A stretch of DNA of 64,000 nucleotides from positions 432,501 to 496,500 of the forward strand of contig NZ_CP150660.1 of the NCBI RefSeq assembly GCF_038023995.1, given 5' to 3'. Numbering within the stretch: position 1 is the stretch's first letter; each line of letters begins with the position of its first letter. The DNA is from Polaribacter atrinae. GTDB lineage: Bacteria; Bacteroidota; Bacteroidia; Flavobacteriales; Flavobacteriaceae. The translations under genes and the position numbers were made by a program. Shown piece after piece: positions 16,738 to 26,077 of this stretch. Below the pieces are notes generated by a model. That model had not been told where the DNA came from. It saw only the letters and a list, made by a program, of their open reading frames with translations, and did no database searches.

Positions 16738-19005
16738 ATGGCATTTGATATTAATATGATTAGAAAAGTGTATTCTAACGTTGTAGAACGTGTAGATGCA
16801 GCTCGTAAACTTACAGGGAAACCTTTGACCTTAGCAGAAAAAATTCTGTATTCGCATTTATGGGATAAAACAGCTGATAAAGCTTTTGTTAGAGGTAAAG
16901 ACTATGTAGATTTTGCTCCAGATAGAATTGCATTACAAGATGCAACTGCCCAAATGGCATTACTGCAATTTATGCAAGCTGGTAAAAGTAAAGTGGCAGT
17001 ACCTACAACAACGCACTGTGATCATTTAATTCAGGCTAAAAACGGAGCAAGTATGGATTTACAATCTGCTCTAAATACAAGTAATGAAGTTTTTAATTTC
17101 TTAGAATCTGTATCTAATAAATACGGCTTAGGATTTTGGAAACCAGGAGCAGGAATTATTCACCAAGTAGTTTTAGAAAATTATGCATTTCCAGGTGGAA
17201 TGATGATTGGTACAGATTCTCACACAGTAAATGCTGGTGGTTTAGGTATGGTTGCAATTGGTGTTGGTGGTGCAGATGCTGTAGACGTTATGGCGGGTAT
17301 GGCTTGGGAATTAAAGTTTCCTAAATTAATAGGTGTTAAATTAACCGGAAAACTTTCTGGTTGGACAGCTCCAAAAGATGTTATTTTAAAAGTTGCTGGT
17401 ATAGTTTCTGCAAAAGGAGGTACAGGTGCAATTGTTGAGTATTTTGGAGAAGGAGCAACTTCTATGTCTTGTACTGGTAAAGGTACTATATGTAACATGG
17501 GAGCAGAAATAGGAGCTACAACTTCTACTTTTGGGTATGATGAATCTATGGAACGTTATTTACGTGCTACAGATAGAAGTGATGTTGCAGACGCTGCAAA
17601 TGAAGTGAAAGAGTATTTAACAGGTGATGTTGAAGTATATGCAAACCCAGAAGAATATTTTGACCAAGTTATAGAAATTGATTTATCTAAATTAGGCCCT
17701 TTATTAAACGGACCTTTTACACCAGATTTATCTACAGAAGCAGGTGCAGATATGAAAAAAGCTGCAAATGATAATGATTGGCCATTAAAAGTAGAATGGG
17801 GATTAATTGGTTCTTGTACAAACTCTTCTTACGAAGATTTATCGAGAGCTTCATCAATTGCGCAACAAGCAATTGACAAAGGATTAAAAATGAAATCGGA
17901 ATTAGGAATTAATCCTGGTTCAGAAAAAGTAAGATATACAGCAGATAGAGATGGTATTATTGGCATCTTCGAAAAATTAGATGCAAAGATCTTTACAAAC
18001 GCTTGTGGACCATGTATCGGTCAATGGGCACGTTATGATGATCCAAAAAATGCACCTAAAAACAGTATTGTTCATTCTTTTAATAGAAACTTTGCAAAGC
18101 GTGCAGATGGTAACCCAAATACACATGCCTTTGTTGCTTCGCCAGAATTAACAGCTGCTATTGCAATTGCTGGTCGTTTAGATTTTAATCCGATTACGGA
18201 TAAGTTAATCAACGAAAACGGAGAAGAAGTAATGTTAGACGAACCTACAGGATGGGAATTACCTCCAAAAGGTTTTGAAGTAAAAGACGATGGTTATTTA
18301 GCACCAGAAGAAGATGGAAGTCATGTTAAAATTGCGGTAAAAGACGATTCTGAAAGATTACAATTATTAGAACCTTTTACACCATTAGGAAATAACTTAA
18401 CAGGTGTAAAATTATTAATAAAAGCTTTTGGAAAATGTACAACAGATCATATTTCTATGGCAGGACCATGGTTGCGTTACAGAGGTCATTTAGATAATAT
18501 TTCTAACAACTGTTTAATTGGAGCTGTAAATGCTTTTGGTAAGAAAACAAATTTTGTTAAAAATCAATTAACCGGAGAATTTGGTGGAGTACCTGATACG
18601 GCACGAGCTTATAAAGCTGCAGGTATAAAATCTATTGTTGTTGGAGATCATAATTATGGTGAAGGTTCTTCTAGAGAACACGCTGCAATGGAGCCTAGAC
18701 ATTTAGGAGTTGCTGCTGTTTTAGTAAAATCTTTTGCGCGTATTCATGAAACAAACTTGAAAAAACAAGGAATGTTAGGTTTAACATTTGATAATGAAGC
18801 AGATTACGATTTAATTCAAGAAGACGATACATTTAACTTCTTAGATTTAAATGAGTTTGCAGCCGACAAACCTTTAACGATTGAAATCGTACATGCTGAT
18901 GGGACAAAAAACGTAATTAAAGTTAACCATACCTATAACCAAGGTCAAATAGAATGGTATAACGAAGGTTCTGCATTAAATTTAATTAAGAAAGAAAATG
19001 CTTAA
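16738..19005 (+). CDS. acn: Aconitate hydratase, mitochondrial type
   Basis: Second aconitase, of the mitochondrial-like branch (755 residues). Substrate and cluster motifs: [33 protein letters not shown], Fe-S Cys in [11 protein letters not shown] and ACGPCIGQW, and the swivel-domain [15 protein letters not shown] with catalytic Ser/Arg. It converts citrate to isocitrate in the TCA cycle. It stands directly after acnB, separated by a terminator and a repeat element. The two enzymes are not close paralogues, so they probably serve different conditions (in enterobacteria AcnB is the labile housekeeping enzyme and AcnA the stress-stable one; extending that here is inference). Confidence 0.95.
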   Translation: MAFDINMIRKVYSNVVERVDAARKLTGKPLTLAEKILYSHLWDKTADKAFVRGKDYVDFAPDRIALQDATAQMALLQFMQAGKSKVAVPTTTHCDHLIQAKNGASMDLQSALNTSNEVFNFLESVSNKYGLGFWKPGAGIIHQVVLENYAFPGGMMIGTDSHTVNAGGLGMVAIGVGGADAVDVMAGMAWELKFPKLIGVKLTGKLSGWTAPKDVILKVAGIVSAKGGTGAIVEYFGEGATSMSCTGKGTICNMGAEIGATTSTFGYDESMERYLRATDRSDVADAANEVKEYLTGDVEVYANPEEYFDQVIEIDLSKLGPLLNGPFTPDLSTEAGADMKKAANDNDWPLKVEWGLIGSCTNSSYEDLSRASSIAQQAIDKGLKMKSELGINPGSEKVRYTADRDGIIGIFEKLDAKIFTNACGPCIGQWARYDDPKNAPKNSIVHSFNRNFAKRADGNPNTHAFVASPELTAAIAIAGRLDFNPITDKLINENGEEVMLDEPTGWELPPKGFEVKDDGYLAPEEDGSHVKIAVKDDSERLQLLEPFTPLGNNLTGVKLLIKAFGKCTTDHISMAGPWLRYRGHLDNISNNCLIGAVNAFGKKTNFVKNQLTGEFGGVPDTARAYKAAGIKSIVVGDHNYGEGSSREHAAMEPRHLGVAAVLVKSFARIHETNLKKQGMLGLTFDNEADYDLIQEDDTFNFLDLNEFAADKPLTIEIVHADGTKNVIKVNHTYNQGQIEWYNEGSALNLIKKENA

Positions 19006-19026
19006 TATTTTAAGTATTTAAATATA

Positions 19027-19056
19027 AAACTCTCGGAGAAATTCGGGAGTTTTTTT
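19027..19056 (+). terminator. Intrinsic terminator of the second aconitase gene
   Basis: The stem ACTCTCG/CGGGAGT is followed by seven T residues, within 50 bp of the stop codon. Confidence 0.75.
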
Positions 19057-19069
19057 GTAATATAGAAGT

Positions 19070-19765
19070 ATGAATACAGAAAGTTTTAATCAATTTTTAA
19101 GTCAAATATCAGAAGAACCAATTGCAGTTATTGACGCAAGTATTTCTTTTGATAAGTATTTTCCGATAGTAATTTCATCAAAAAATAAAGATTTATTACA
19201 TTTTGATATTTCTTCATCCATAGAATGGGAAACTTATTTAGCCTCTTTTCTAACAAATAATAAAGCTGAAGTTGCATTTGGTGGTTATTTAGAAAAAAGG
19301 AATATCTATGATAGAAGTGATTATTTTAAAAAACTATCAGAAAATGAAAAAAGAAACATTCATTTAGGTGTTGATTTGTGGTGTGATGAAAACACCAAAG
19401 TATTGGCAGCTTTAGATGGAAAAATCCATAGTTTTAAAAATAATAAGAATTATGGAGATTATGGCCCAACTATTATCTTAAAACATCAAGTTGAAAAAGA
19501 GGTTTTTTATACTTTATATGGACATTTATCTACAGCTTCTATAGAAAACATAAAAATTGGTGATACTGTTTTACAAGGAAATATCATTGGATATTTAGGA
19601 AGTGCAGCTGTAAATGGAGATTATGCACCACATTTACATTTTCAAATAATTAGAGATTTACTAGACAATTTTGGAGACTATCCTGGAGTTTCATCCGAAG
19701 AAAATATAGTATTTTATAAAAATAATTGTCCAAACCCAAATTTATTACTAAAATCAGCTATTTAG
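19070..19765 (+). CDS. M23 family metallopeptidase
   Basis: LytM/M23 zinc endopeptidase domain in the C-terminal two-thirds. It has HLGVDLW with the HxxxD zinc ligands (near residues 102-108), YGHLSTA, and HLHFQ with the HxH ligands (near residue 190). Such enzymes usually cut peptide cross-links in peptidoglycan. No signal peptide or membrane segment is seen in the N-terminal 80 residues, so location and substrate are unclear. Similar domains are also fused to class III aminotransferases in other bacteria. It begins 13 bp after the preceding terminator. Confidence 0.85.
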   Translation: MNTESFNQFLSQISEEPIAVIDASISFDKYFPIVISSKNKDLLHFDISSSIEWETYLASFLTNNKAEVAFGGYLEKRNIYDRSDYFKKLSENEKRNIHLGVDLWCDENTKVLAALDGKIHSFKNNKNYGDYGPTIILKHQVEKEVFYTLYGHLSTASIENIKIGDTVLQGNIIGYLGSAAVNGDYAPHLHFQIIRDLLDNFGDYPGVSSEENIVFYKNNCPNPNLLLKSAI

Positions 19766-19834
19766 TTTTTGCGTTTTTGTAAGCTATTACGCTGTTTATA
19801 GACTTATTAGATAACCAAAACTAAAACACCTTTT

Positions 19835-19975
19835 ATGAATAACTTATGGTTTTTTGATAACGTAAACTTATTTAACCTTCTTTGTCCGCACAAATTTAAA
19901 GAATATAAAAAGTGTCATACTTTTGATGCCTATAAAAAAAGTGATTATATCTACTTTGAAGAGGACGCTAGCTAA
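19835..19975 (+). pseudogene. Fragment of a CRP/FNR-family regulator gene (N-terminal 46 codons)
   Basis: An open frame of 47 codons starting at ATG 19835 encodes MNNLWFFDNVNLFNLL, CPHKFKEYKKCHTF and KKSDYIYFEEDAS, then TAA. This is what I recall as the N-terminus of flavobacterial CRP/FNR-family regulators, in which YIYFEEDxA leads into the cyclic-nucleotide-type beta roll. Here the frame stops right there, and no remainder of the gene is visible before the next promoter (TAACTTTG, 19999). It is best read as a truncated remnant; a small functional peptide is less likely. Confidence 0.65.
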
Positions 19976-19998
19976 CATTTCATGATTCATTAAGAATT

Positions 19999-20006
19999 TA
20001 ACTTTG
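19999..20006 (+). promoter_or_regulatory. Probable -7 element of the lipoprotein gene
   Basis: TAACTTTG matches TAnnTTTG and lies 30 bp before the start codon of the duplicated-domain lipoprotein. Confidence 0.45.
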
Positions 20007-20035
20007 TCATCAACATTAACATAAATATTAATAAG

Positions 20036-20947
20036 ATGAAAAAAATTTTAAATTTAGCAATCGCATTTGCAATCGCAACAACTTTTGTGGCATGTAGCGA
20101 TGATGAAGACAACAACAGTGTACCAACAACAGGAAGTTTAACCGTAGACTTTACAGGTTTAGAAGTATTAGGAGCTGATTTTGTTTATGAAGGATGGTTA
20201 ATTGTAAATGGAAGTCCCGTAAGTACAGGTACTTTTACAAGTGTAGATTTTCCGCAAACATATACTGTTGGAATTGATGATTTACAAGCAGCAACAACAT
20301 TTGTTTTATCTATTGAGCCAGCAGGAGAAACTGGAGCAGATGCTTTAGCACCAGCAGCAACAAAGATTTTAGCAGGAGATTTTTCTGGAGATACTGCAAA
20401 TGTAAATTCTGATAATATAGTTGTTGATGCAACTGGAGATATTTTAGGTTTAGGATCTTCTTGGGGAAAATACATTTTAGCAACGCCTACAGATAATGAT
20501 GATACAAATGAAGCTAGTGGAATTTGGTTTTTAGATAATACGAATGATCCAACAATTTCAGGTTTAGGTTTACCAACTTTAACTGATGGATGGAAGTATG
20601 AAGGATGGGTTGTTATAGACGGAACACCCGTAAGTACAGGTACTTTTACTGCAGTGGATGCAGCAGATGACAACGCAGCTACTTCACCTTACAAAGGTTC
20701 GGTAGGTAACGGACCAGATTATCCAGGAGAAGATTATGTAACAGGGTCTGCAGCAGGTGTAGATTTTCCAACAGATTTAAAAGGAAAAACAGTGGTAATT
20801 TCTGTAGAACCAAGTCCAGATAATAGCACTGCACCTTTTACTTTAAAGCCTTTAGCACATTTTGTACCAGCAGATGCAGAGAATTTTACTGTAATTACAA
20901 TGGGAGCAGGACCTTTAGCAGTTTTATCTGGAAGTGTAATAAGATAA
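20036..20947 (+). CDS. Secreted lipoprotein with a duplicated domain
   Basis: 303 residues with a lipoprotein signal (FVACSDDED) and Asp-rich linker. The rest is two copies of a beta-rich module. Copy 1 has YEGWLIVNGSPVSTGTF...FVLSIEPAGE and copy 2 has YEGWVVIDGTPVSTGTF...VVISVEPSPDNS. A run beginning CCCGTAAGTACAGGTAC and ending in TTTTAC is identical in the two copies (20217 and 20632). The module resembles the C-terminal domain of RskA-type anti-sigma-K proteins, but there is no zinc-binding anti-sigma domain or membrane helix. Function is unknown; an outer-membrane-associated binding protein is likely. Strongly acidic, as is common in marine secreted proteins. Confidence 0.75.
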   Translation: MKKILNLAIAFAIATTFVACSDDEDNNSVPTTGSLTVDFTGLEVLGADFVYEGWLIVNGSPVSTGTFTSVDFPQTYTVGIDDLQAATTFVLSIEPAGETGADALAPAATKILAGDFSGDTANVNSDNIVVDATGDILGLGSSWGKYILATPTDNDDTNEASGIWFLDNTNDPTISGLGLPTLTDGWKYEGWVVIDGTPVSTGTFTAVDAADDNAATSPYKGSVGNGPDYPGEDYVTGSAAGVDFPTDLKGKTVVISVEPSPDNSTAPFTLKPLAHFVPADAENFTVITMGAGPLAVLSGSVIR

Positions 20948-20989
20948 CAGAAAAGAATAATCTACTATTATGTTAATGGTTGATTTATT

Positions 20990-21020
20990 TAAAGGGCAAT
21001 TATGAAAATAATTGCTCTTT
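20990..21020 (+). terminator. Intrinsic terminator of the lipoprotein gene
   Basis: The stem GCAATTA/TAATTGC, extended by AAAG/CTTT, is followed by TTTTCTG. Confidence 0.75.
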
Positions 21021-21077
21021 TCTGTTTTTAATACTTAGATTCAAATCATAAACGCAACTATTTGGTTAAGGAGAAAA

Positions 21078-21127
21078 AACCTACCACTTTTAAATTAGAC
21101 CTAGGTCTAATTTAAAAGTGGTAGGTT
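21078..21127. repeat. Perfect 50-bp palindrome upstream of the IS30 transposase
   Basis: Two 25-bp arms match without error around the centre at 21102/21103 (left arm begins AACCTACCACTTTTAAATTA; core GACCTAGGTC). It ends 45 bp before the transposase ATG. There is no T run, so it is not a good terminator. It could be the insertion target, an abutted pair of IS ends, or a regulatory site. No matching arm is found after the transposase gene. Confidence 0.85.
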
Positions 21128-21172
21128 GCTAAAAAAGGATTTATTTTTATGTCGTCAAAAACTTAAAAAAAT

Positions 21173-22153
21173 ATGCCTCAATTAACATTAGACCAAAGAT
21201 ATGAAATTTGGAATTTAAAAATCCAAGGCTGTAATAACAAATTTGTAGCGCAACAAATAGGAGTCCATCCTACGACTATAAAACGAGAATTAGCTAGGAA
21301 TTCAGATAAAAGAAATGGCGTTTACAAACCTAAATTAGCGCAACAAAAAACAGTACAACGTCATAAAAATAAGACCAAACATATCGGTTTTACTAATCAA
21401 ATTAAGGAGTTTGTTATAAAATGGTTAAAAGAAGATTATAGCCCTGAACAAATAGTCGGAATTGCTAAAAAAATAACTGTTACATGTGTTAGTGTAGAGC
21501 GTATTTATCAATTTATTTGGTTAGATAAAAAACAAGGAGGAAATTTATACAAGCATCTGAGAACTCTTGGAAAACGCTATCAAAAAAGAGGGAACACAAA
21601 AAATAGAAGAGGGCAAATACCTGATAGAGTAGCTATTGAAAAGCGTCCAAGTATTGTAGAAAAAAAAGAACGTTTTGGAGATTTAGAAATTGATTTAGTG
21701 ATAGGTAAAGCTCATAAAGGGGCTTTGTTAACCATAAACGATAGGGCTACGGGGCTACTCAAAATGGCTTATATTAAAAGTAAAGAAGCTAAAGAAGTAG
21801 CAAAAAAAACAATCGAATTACTAGAGCCATGGATACCTTTTATACACACTATCACTTCTGATAATGGCAAAGAGTTTACCAATCACAAACAAATAGCGCA
21901 AGCACTTAATATTGACTTCTACTTTGCAAAACCCTACCATAGCTGGCAAAGAGGAGCTAATGAAAATTTGAATGGTTTAGTGAGGCAATATTTTCCAAAA
22001 AAGCATAACTTTGATTTAATCACAAAACAGCAAGTAGAACTTGCAATTTATAAATTAAACAATAGACCTAGAAAGAGATATGACTTTTTTAGTCCTAATC
22101 AAATGTTCAATCAATTTATTGAGCGAAAATCTAAAGTTGCGTTTATCAGTTGA
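21173..22153 (+). mobile_element. IS30-family transposase (apparently intact)
   Basis: 326 residues. The N-terminal IS30 helix-turn-helix is clear (LTLDQRYEIWNLK...IGVHPTTIKRELARNS), then YSPEQIVG and the DDE catalytic core: D in FGDLEIDLVIG, D in ITSDNGKEF, E in ANENLNGLVRQYFPK. The reading frame is complete, so the enzyme may be active. The element's right terminal repeat is not obvious in the 35 bp before the convergent aminotransferase, so its ends are undefined. A perfect 50-bp palindrome lies on its left. Confidence 0.9.
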
Positions 22154-22188
22154 ATCCACCATAAATAAAGATGAATTAAGAAAAATAA

Positions 22189-23370
22189 TTATTCATTTAC
22201 TTCATCAATAGTCTTTAAAATAATAGCACACCCTTTTATAATCTCTTCATCAGAAATAGTAAGAGGAGGCGTAATTCTCATTGCACTTGGTTCAAAAAGT
22301 AAAAAGAATAGTATTAATCCGTTTTCTAAACATTTAAGAACTACTTTAGAATTGAGTTCTGGAGTTTCTAAAATAGCAGCTAACATTAATCCTTTTCCCC
22401 TAATTTCTTTAATTGATGGATGAATTAAATGTTTTCTAATAAGCGTTTCCTTTCGTAAAGCTTCTTTCGTTAAGTTATGTTCAGTAATTTCTTTAACAGT
22501 GGCTACTGCAGCGGCAGAAATAACAGGATGACCAGCAAATGTAGAAATATGCCCTAATTTAGGGTTGTCTTTTAATAAACTCATCATTTCGAACGAAGAA
22601 ATAAAAGCTCCAATTGGCATTCCACCACCTAAACCTTTACCTGTAATTACAATATCCGGAATTACATTATAGTTTTCAAATCCCCAAAAAGCACCTGTTC
22701 TACCAATACCTGTTTGTATTTCATCTAAAATTAATAGTGCTCCAACTTCTAAACAACGTTGTTTTATTTTGGTTAAAAATCCATTTTTTGGTTCAATAAA
22801 ACCAGCACCACCTTGTATGGTTTCTAATATTACCGCAGCAGTTTTAGAAGTTATTTTAGCAATATCATTTTCATTATTGAAACCAATAAATTTTGTACCC
22901 GGAATTAAAGGCCTAAAAGCTTGGTTCTGTTTTTCTACACCCGAAACACTCATAGACCCCATGGTGTTACCATGATAAGAATTTTTGGCTGCAATAATTT
23001 CTGATCTATTGGTAACTCTTTTGGCTAGTTTTAAAGCACCTTCTGTAGCTTCTGTTCCAGAATTTGTAATGTAAACTGCGTTTAAATTCTTTGGAGAATT
23101 TTGCGCCAATAATTTACATAATTCTACTTGTGGTTGTTGTATAAACTCCCCATAAACCATTACGTGTGCATAAGCATCTAATTGCTCTTTTATAGCATTT
23201 GTAACTTTAGGATGATTATGACCTAAACTATTTGCAGAAACACCTGCTACAAAATCTAAATACTCTTTGCCTGAAGTATCGTAAATATAACTTCCTTTAG
23301 CTTTAGAAATTTCTAAAGCAAATGGGTGAGGAGATGTTTGTGCTTGGTATTTAAAAAAATCTGTTTTCAA
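22189..23370 (-). CDS. Class III PLP-dependent aminotransferase
   Basis: 393 residues of the acetylornithine/ornithine aminotransferase type. Hallmarks are FVAGVSANSLGHNHP, NSGTEATEGALKLAK, LDEIQTGIGRTG and the PLP lysine in TGKGLGGGMPIGA. The enzyme moves an omega-amino group to 2-oxoglutarate. The exact substrate cannot be read from the sequence, and no arginine-biosynthesis neighbours are present. It starts two bases after the OstA-like gene ends, so the two are translated from one transcript. Confidence 0.88.
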   Translation of the reverse strand: MKTDFFKYQAQTSPHPFALEISKAKGSYIYDTSGKEYLDFVAGVSANSLGHNHPKVTNAIKEQLDAYAHVMVYGEFIQQPQVELCKLLAQNSPKNLNAVYITNSGTEATEGALKLAKRVTNRSEIIAAKNSYHGNTMGSMSVSGVEKQNQAFRPLIPGTKFIGFNNENDIAKITSKTAAVILETIQGGAGFIEPKNGFLTKIKQRCLEVGALLILDEIQTGIGRTGAFWGFENYNVIPDIVITGKGLGGGMPIGAFISSFEMMSLLKDNPKLGHISTFAGHPVISAAAVATVKEITEHNLTKEALRKETLIRKHLIHPSIKEIRGKGLMLAAILETPELNSKVVLKCLENGLILFFLLFEPSAMRITPPLTISDEEIIKGCAIILKTIDEVNE

Positions 23371-23372
23371 GA

Positions 23373-25016
23373 TTATTGTTTTTTTATAGAAATATCTGAC
23401 TTAGGTAATTTATCACCTTTTTTTTCTTTGGGTACTTTTTTCTGAATAAGAAGATCTGAGATTTTTTCGACTTTTTCTTCAGTCTTAGAAGGTGTTTTAA
23501 CTTTATCGTCCTTTATAAAAATGTCTTGCATCTTTTTAGGTTGTTCTTCTTCTCGCCAAATAAAACCTTTTAACTCTCTAACATCATCTGGTAATTTAGA
23601 AGGAGGATAGGTGTTACCATCAGATTTTTTTAAATACTTTATGGTTTCAATTTGTCCTTGATCTAATGTAAATTCTATATTACTAGATATTTCTTTGGTA
23701 ATGGTTTCTAATACATTTGTCTCTTCATTTCTATTAAAATAAACTGATTCTGCGTTTCCTTTTACTAGAAGTATGTGCAATTTATTATCCTTAAACTTCC
23801 CAAACATATTTCTACCTTTAATTTGGTCGTAATCTTTCTCAGAAAGAGAGTCTTTAGAAACGATAAAAGAGTTGTTTAACACTTTTAAAGAGTCTAATTT
23901 CTCGGTTTCTACGTTAGAAATTAAATGTATGGTATCTCCTGTTATTTGATTTTGATCTGACCAAATCACTGGGTTTTTAAACATTTTTGTCAAGCCAGTT
24001 TCTTGATTTGTATGTATAGAATCGCATTTTCCTTGTAAATCTGATTTAAATATTTTTACATTATGATACGTTCTTACAATTCTCTTATCAGGTTTACCTG
24101 TAACTAAAAGGGTATCTCCATGAATAAACATAGAATCTTTATCTATAATTGATATTGCAACAGCCTTTTTAATAATATACAATGAATCTTTTAATTCAAA
24201 TATTTCTGCGTAATTCCCTTTTGTAATAAAATTTTGAACCGTATCTATAACTTGAATATTGTTAGTCGCAGAGGCAAAACCTTTATTTTTATCATAATAC
24301 AAACTATCTCCTTCTACAGTTCTTTCTTTTAAGAAGAGTTTTGCATTTTTTACAAAGTGAGAAATATCTGTTTTTGTATCGTAAAAACCTTTTTCGCAAT
24401 AAATCCTATTGTCGTTTGCTGTATTTGTAATGGTAGTTGGCCCATACAAATAGGTAAGTCCAGAATTTGTATAATAATCTAAATGATCAGATTCTAAGTG
24501 ATGTTCTGGGTTTACTACGGTAACTCTTGTAGTTGCAGTAAACTTTTTATCCGCTAAATAAAAGTTTCCATTTTTACTTTTTAAAGTATTTGTTTGGTCT
24601 TTTATAGTTGCGTAACTTTTATAATATAGTTTTTGATTTAATCTGTCAAAATGTAATGTATCTGTAGTTAAAGTCATTGTTGGGTCTTTTAAAACTACAT
24701 TTCCCCAAGAGACCGCTTGCTTAGAATTGGCATCGTAATCTGCGTAACTACTTGTTTGTGTAATGGTATCTCCTTGCTTAATTAACACATTTCCAATAGC
24801 TTTAAAGAAGTTTTTATCTTTATAGTATAATGCTTGTTGACTTGTTAAAATAATTCCGTCATGAATCATTTTAACATTACCAATTAATAATGTTGCTCCA
24901 GGATATTTTTCTTCATCAGCTTCTTGCTGTTCTGCATAATATTGAATTTTTCTCTTTTCTTGAGAAAAAGAAATGAAGGAAGAAAAAATTAAAAATAGAA
25001 AAAGTATTCTTTTCAA
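23373..25016 (-). CDS. OstA/LptA-like periplasmic protein
   Basis: 547 residues with a signal peptide (FLIFSSFISFSQ). It is followed by repeated beta-strand units of the OstA/LptA type (GNVKMIHDGIILTSQQALYYKD, GNVLIKQGDTITQTSSYADYD, WGNVVLKDPTMTLTTDTLHFD). This fold forms the jellyroll bridge that carries lipopolysaccharide through the periplasm. The Bacteroidota protein is longer than E. coli LptA and ends in a Lys-rich tail. A role in LPS transport is an inference from the family. Upstream gene of the aminotransferase. Confidence 0.82.
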   Translation of the reverse strand: MKRILFLFLIFSSFISFSQEKRKIQYYAEQQEADEEKYPGATLLIGNVKMIHDGIILTSQQALYYKDKNFFKAIGNVLIKQGDTITQTSSYADYDANSKQAVSWGNVVLKDPTMTLTTDTLHFDRLNQKLYYKSYATIKDQTNTLKSKNGNFYLADKKFTATTRVTVVNPEHHLESDHLDYYTNSGLTYLYGPTTITNTANDNRIYCEKGFYDTKTDISHFVKNAKLFLKERTVEGDSLYYDKNKGFASATNNIQVIDTVQNFITKGNYAEIFELKDSLYIIKKAVAISIIDKDSMFIHGDTLLVTGKPDKRIVRTYHNVKIFKSDLQGKCDSIHTNQETGLTKMFKNPVIWSDQNQITGDTIHLISNVETEKLDSLKVLNNSFIVSKDSLSEKDYDQIKGRNMFGKFKDNKLHILLVKGNAESVYFNRNEETNVLETITKEISSNIEFTLDQGQIETIKYLKKSDGNTYPPSKLPDDVRELKGFIWREEEQPKKMQDIFIKDDKVKTPSKTEEKVEKISDLLIQKKVPKEKKGDKLPKSDISIKKQ

Positions 25017-25094
25017 AGTAATGTATTTGAGGCAAAAATAATGAAAAGAAAATGGCTATGTATTAAAGAAAAGTAAAAATTAGTTGAAATATAG

Positions 25095-25820
25095 TTACGA
25101 AAGCATTATTAAAGATTGTTCTAATTTTTTTGCTTTTGGAAATAAGATATTATTTTCTATATGAATATGATTGTTTAATAATTCTTCAAATTGCTGTAGT
25201 TTTAGGTATAAGACTTTAAAAGAGATACATGCATTTTCTGGCATCTTATAATTATTGGTTAGTTCAGATATTTTTTTAAATGTTTTACTAACCTTTTGGT
25301 GATCATCTTCTATGATATCAATAGGTCTGTTTAAGGGAGAATTACTTGTATTAGTCACTATTTTTTTAGTATTCGCTTCAATAAGCTTCTTTATATAAGG
25401 AAAAATAATGCGTTCTTCGTTTTTCATATGTTCAAGAATACTATCTGCAACTTTTAATATTAACAGATTAATTTCTATGAGTTCTTCATATTCTTCACCA
25501 TAAATTGCTGCTACTTTTTCTCCATATTCTTTTAGTAATAATATATTTTCTTCTTTATATTCATGTTGAATATTCACTAAAAAGTCAATTAAAAAATCTA
25601 ATTTCCAAGAATTATAATCTTTTAAATAGTAAACTTTATCATTTACCGCCTTTAAATCTTTTAGAATGTGTTTTAAATTGGTGTTTTTTTCTTCACAAGC
25701 CTGACTAAGTAACATGTTTCCATGAATACTAAAGTCTATTTTATATTTTTTAAAAACAGAGGCAGTATTTATATTCTCAATAACTATTGTTGCAACACTT
25801 TTATTCATTAGATCCTTCAC
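25095..25820 (-). CDS. ric: RIC/YtfE-like di-iron protein lacking the N-terminal Cys pair
   Basis: Paralogue of the ric gene at 32255. Such proteins (YtfE/ScdA) repair iron-sulfur clusters after nitric oxide damage. The hemerythrin-like part keeps its metal ligands (IQHEY, EHMKNEERIIFP, DDHQKVS, HIHIENNILFP). In the ScdA_N (DUF542) domain, however, the normal FCCGG motif reads FSIHG at residues 30-34, so both cysteines are missing. The GTG start at 25820 aligns exactly with the paralogue's start; an ATG four codons on (25808) with AAGGA before it is an alternative. A TGACTTTTGTCA site precedes its promoter. Confidence 0.85.
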   Translation of the reverse strand: MKDLMNKSVATIVIENINTASVFKKYKIDFSIHGNMLLSQACEEKNTNLKHILKDLKAVNDKVYYLKDYNSWKLDFLIDFLVNIQHEYKEENILLLKEYGEKVAAIYGEEYEELIEINLLILKVADSILEHMKNEERIIFPYIKKLIEANTKKIVTNTSNSPLNRPIDIIEDDHQKVSKTFKKISELTNNYKMPENACISFKVLYLKLQQFEELLNNHIHIENNILFPKAKKLEQSLIMLS

Positions 25821-25843
25821 AATAATAGGCTTTGAATTCCTAA

Positions 25844-25886
25844 CAAATATGATCTTATTATTAGGGATAAAAAATGACTTTTGTCA
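25844..25886 (-). promoter_or_regulatory. CRP/FNR-type operator and promoter of ric1
   Basis: On the minus strand TGACAAAAGTCA (25875-25886) lies upstream of CATATTTG (25844-25851), a near match to TAnnTTTG. The palindrome centre is 36.5 bp from the last G of the -7 element. No TTG occurs at -33, as expected for an activator-dependent promoter. Confidence 0.7.
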
Positions 25887-26077
25887 CTTTTTTACATAAT
25901 TATAGATATTTGTATTAAAACGATATCATTTTCGGATAAGTATATGTTAAATGGTGAATAAAAATCATTTATTCATAACGTTAAAATGAAGTTTTTTGGG
26001 CTTACTATTGAGATAAAACAAGTTTTACTTTCAATAAAAGTTTAAGATGATGTAATTTGCACTAAAATTATTTTAGA

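Noticed and set aside
20185..20673. 162-codon minus-strand frame inside the lipoprotein gene
   Set aside because: It is a shadow of the duplicated plus-strand domain; no promoter or recognisable domain is seen.
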